Origin: a virus
Length of the DNA stretch: 46,916 nt
Reading direction: 5' to 3' (one strand)
Virus record (IMG/VR): IMGVR_UViG_3300011116_000473
Location: 1-46,916 of that record
Positions 45,566 to 46,916 of the stretch are shown in pieces. Position 1 is the stretch's first letter. Every line of letters begins with the position of its first letter. The notes beneath the pieces are model-generated. The model saw nothing but the letters and a program-made list of their open reading frames with translations. It was not told the DNA's origin and made no database searches. The translations under genes were made by a program, and so were the position numbers.

Positions 45566-46148
45566 GGGTTTCGTGAACACATGCCAAGATAATATTGGCG
45601 ATTCCCTCAATCTTTTTGCTCTCCCCGATCTGCTTGACCTTCCCCATTAAGTCCTTCAAATCCTTTTTTTCAACATAAAGAGGTATCATTTCTACATCGC
45701 CTGTCTCAATTTCCTCTTTCATGTCCTCAACTTCTGGTGGCGCACCAGTAAGCATCTTTTCGATCTCCTCTTTGGAGAATCCAGTCAGTTCAATGTTTAG
45801 CGGGGTTTGGTCAATCTCTTCGAGTAAGTTTTTGAGTGCCTCGTTGTCGAATTCTCCCGCAAGGTTGTTGAGTGCGAGGTTTGCCACTTTCTCTTTGTCC
45901 TCTGGCAAATCGACTGCCCATACATCGACTTCCGTGCGCCCCATGGCTTGGTAAATCTTAAACCTCTGATGCCCACCAATGATCCTGTTTCCAGTCCGAA
46001 CATTGATCGTGATGGGTTGAATATCCCCAAGCTCTGCAAGGCTTTTCGTGAGGCGACCCAACGCCTCTGGAGTAATTTTTCTAGGATTGTAGCCAGCCCC
46101 TTGTATCTCACTAAGGCTTAACCTCAATATCTTGGGGTACTTGCTCAT
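45549..46148 (-). CDS. ParB/Srx-fold DNA-binding or nuclease-like protein
   Basis: A 199-residue protein. Residues 8-90 are a ParB N-terminal domain: YNPRKITPEALGRLTKSLAE, GDIQPITINVRTGNRIIGGH-QR, then ALNNLAGEFD. This fold binds CTP in ParB and acts as a nuclease or modifier in phage relatives. The C-terminus is acidic and helical. Phages often carry such a protein next to terminase or DNA-modification genes. It overlaps the small terminase gene by 38 bases. Confidence 0.8.
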   Translation of the reverse strand: MSKYPKILRLSLSEIQGAGYNPRKITPEALGRLTKSLAELGDIQPITINVRTGNRIIGGHQRFKIYQAMGRTEVDVWAVDLPEDKEKVANLALNNLAGEFDNEALKNLLEEIDQTPLNIELTGFSKEEIEKMLTGAPPEVEDMKEEIETGDVEMIPLYVEKKDLKDLMGKVKQIGESKKIEGIANIILACVHETHGNLG

Positions 46149-46803
46149 TTGTAGCTAAAGTGGGTTCATTTTCGTCCAAGTCAATATCTTTCATATCACC
46201 AAGCTTTCCTCCCTTCGTCTTCTCGATTACTGCGATGATCTGTTTTACCCCATCAGCAATTGCATCTTTAGCAAGTTCTGGATCGCTGGGGTTTGCCCTC
46301 CTGCAAACACTAGCCCCCAATCCCTCCATGAGATTACGAATAGTCATCATGTACCTTGCAAAGATATTTCTTGCCACATCTGCATCAATCTTTGCCCCCA
46401 TCGCAACCTGTAACGACTCGACTTTGATCTCTGCCTCCATCCTGCTTTTCACTGCTTCACGATGCGCCTTTACCAAGCTTGGCAATTTATGGGTTTCGTT
46501 GTTCGCCTGTGCATTATGCAAAATTGCATATGACACCTTTTCCGTATTTCTTGCTCTGGCCAAGCATCCATATATATCGTCCCTAGAAAGATCGCCCTTG
46601 CTCACTGGAACTGAAGTGTCTTTTGGGATTACCACCCCTCCAGAGATGCTGTTCGAAGGAAGCTTCCCAGATCGCTCCCTATTGTTTTCCCTCCAAGCAG
46701 TGGCGTTCTCAATCGTATCCGTTGGCATCCCCTTGTTTTTAAGCTTTGAGATATAGGGCTGGGAGCATCCCCAAGCGTCTGCTATTTCCTGTAATGTTGC
46801 CAT
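46111..46803 (-). CDS. terS: terminase small subunit
   Basis: A 230-residue protein with an N-terminal helix-turn-helix (LQEIADAWGCSQPYISKLKN) like Nu1-type small terminases, a disordered linker, a long helical middle (KAHREAVKSRMEAEIKVESL) for oligomerisation, and an acidic end. It recognises the packaging site and recruits the large subunit. It opens the late operon and is read from a promoter whose -10 ends six bases before the ATG. Confidence 0.8.
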   Translation of the reverse strand: MATLQEIADAWGCSQPYISKLKNKGMPTDTIENATAWRENNRERSGKLPSNSISGGVVIPKDTSVPVSKGDLSRDDIYGCLARARNTEKVSYAILHNAQANNETHKLPSLVKAHREAVKSRMEAEIKVESLQVAMGAKIDADVARNIFARYMMTIRNLMEGLGASVCRRANPSDPELAKDAIADGVKQIIAVIEKTKGGKLGDMKDIDLDENEPTLATNEQVPQDIEVKP

Positions 46804-46809
46804 TTCATT

Positions 46810-46838
46810 TTTATACTTCCAATTTATTTATTGAGCAA
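46810..46838 (-). promoter_or_regulatory. promoter of the terminase/head operon, leaderless type
   Basis: TTGCTC (46833-46838), 17-base spacer, TATAAA (46810-46815), then six bases (AATGAA) to the ATG at 46803. No Shine-Dalgarno precedes that ATG, so a leaderless message is the simplest reading. Confidence 0.6.
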
Positions 46839-46916
46839 GATTATTTCTATTTTATGTTATAACCTAATGTTCAGTAAGTTATGTAGTTAAGAAATTGATC
46901 GGGGCTTCGCCAACCT

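Noticed and set aside
46160-46756. Long plus-strand reading frame of 198 codons opposite the small terminase
   Set aside because: It mirrors a well-supported minus-strand gene; its translation is rich in Ser/Phe/Leu without any domain, as expected for an antisense shadow.
1-46916. CRISPR array, tRNA or rRNA genes, insertion sequence, integrase or attachment site
   Set aside because: I looked for regular spaced repeats, cloverleaf structures, transposase motifs and tyrosine or serine recombinase motifs and found none.
46860-46916. Terminal direct repeat between the two window ends, which would show a complete circular genome
   Set aside because: The last bases (cggggcttcgccaacct) do not match the first bases of the window; completeness cannot be claimed.

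Overview
The window is most of the genome of a tailed double-stranded DNA bacteriophage. It carries a lambda-like head module (GpA-type terminase, lambda-type portal, gpW-like protein, protease/scaffold, decoration protein and major capsid protein in that order), a long tape-measure gene and a tail-chaperone pair joined by a -1 frameshift, which together indicate a siphovirus-type virion. No integrase, excisionase or lysogeny repressor was recognised, so nothing here argues for a temperate life style. Two small lipoproteins, an M15 endolysin and glycosyltransferases suggest a Gram-negative host, but the sequence does not name it. Shine-Dalgarno sites of the AGAAAGGA or AAGGAGG type are common.

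Nearly everything is on the minus strand, so the map reads from right to left. From 46.8 to 42.8 kb are the small terminase, a ParB-like protein, an unknown, the large terminase and two small genes. From 42.8 to 35.6 kb are the portal, a 1305-residue multidomain protein and a zeta-toxin-like kinase. The last two share five copies of a linker peptide (Y-[DN]-P-x-Q-x-R-D-E-x-G-[KR]-W) and carry two ADP-ribosyltransferase-like domains plus the kinase. This looks like a packaged effector system. From 35.6 to 32.7 kb a block of small genes and two plus-strand genes, with early-type promoters, interrupts the head genes. From 32.7 to 28.6 kb come protease/scaffold, decoration, capsid, a strong terminator and surface proteins. 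From 28.6 to 23.8 kb is a sugar-modification cassette including an exostosin/radical-SAM fusion. From 23.7 to 10.8 kb are connector, tail-end, beta-repeat, tube, chaperone, tape-measure and fibre genes. From 10.8 to 7.4 kb are a glycosyltransferase, a lysis group and a metallophosphoesterase. From 7.4 kb to the left edge is the early region: small unknown genes, an ERF single-strand annealing protein, a Cas4/RecB-type nuclease, a replication-initiator-like protein, a helix-turn-helix protein and an HNH nuclease. A partial gene runs off the left edge.

Two sequence patterns appear to organise expression. At least eight sigma-70-like promoters have a TTGCCA-type -35 (one is TTGCTC, another TTTACT), mostly 17 bases from a TAnnnT-like -10. 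In several the -10 ends exactly six bases before the start codon, implying leaderless mRNAs. Separately, a TTGACA hexamer lies 13-18 bases upstream of ten start codons, in the same orientation as the gene each time, including one plus-strand gene and one internal start.

No gene-free stretch exceeds about 125 bases. The largest are 34687-34807 (divergent promoters), 46804-46916 (late promoter), 23722-23817 (a short direct repeat) and 33050-33133 (nothing convincing).
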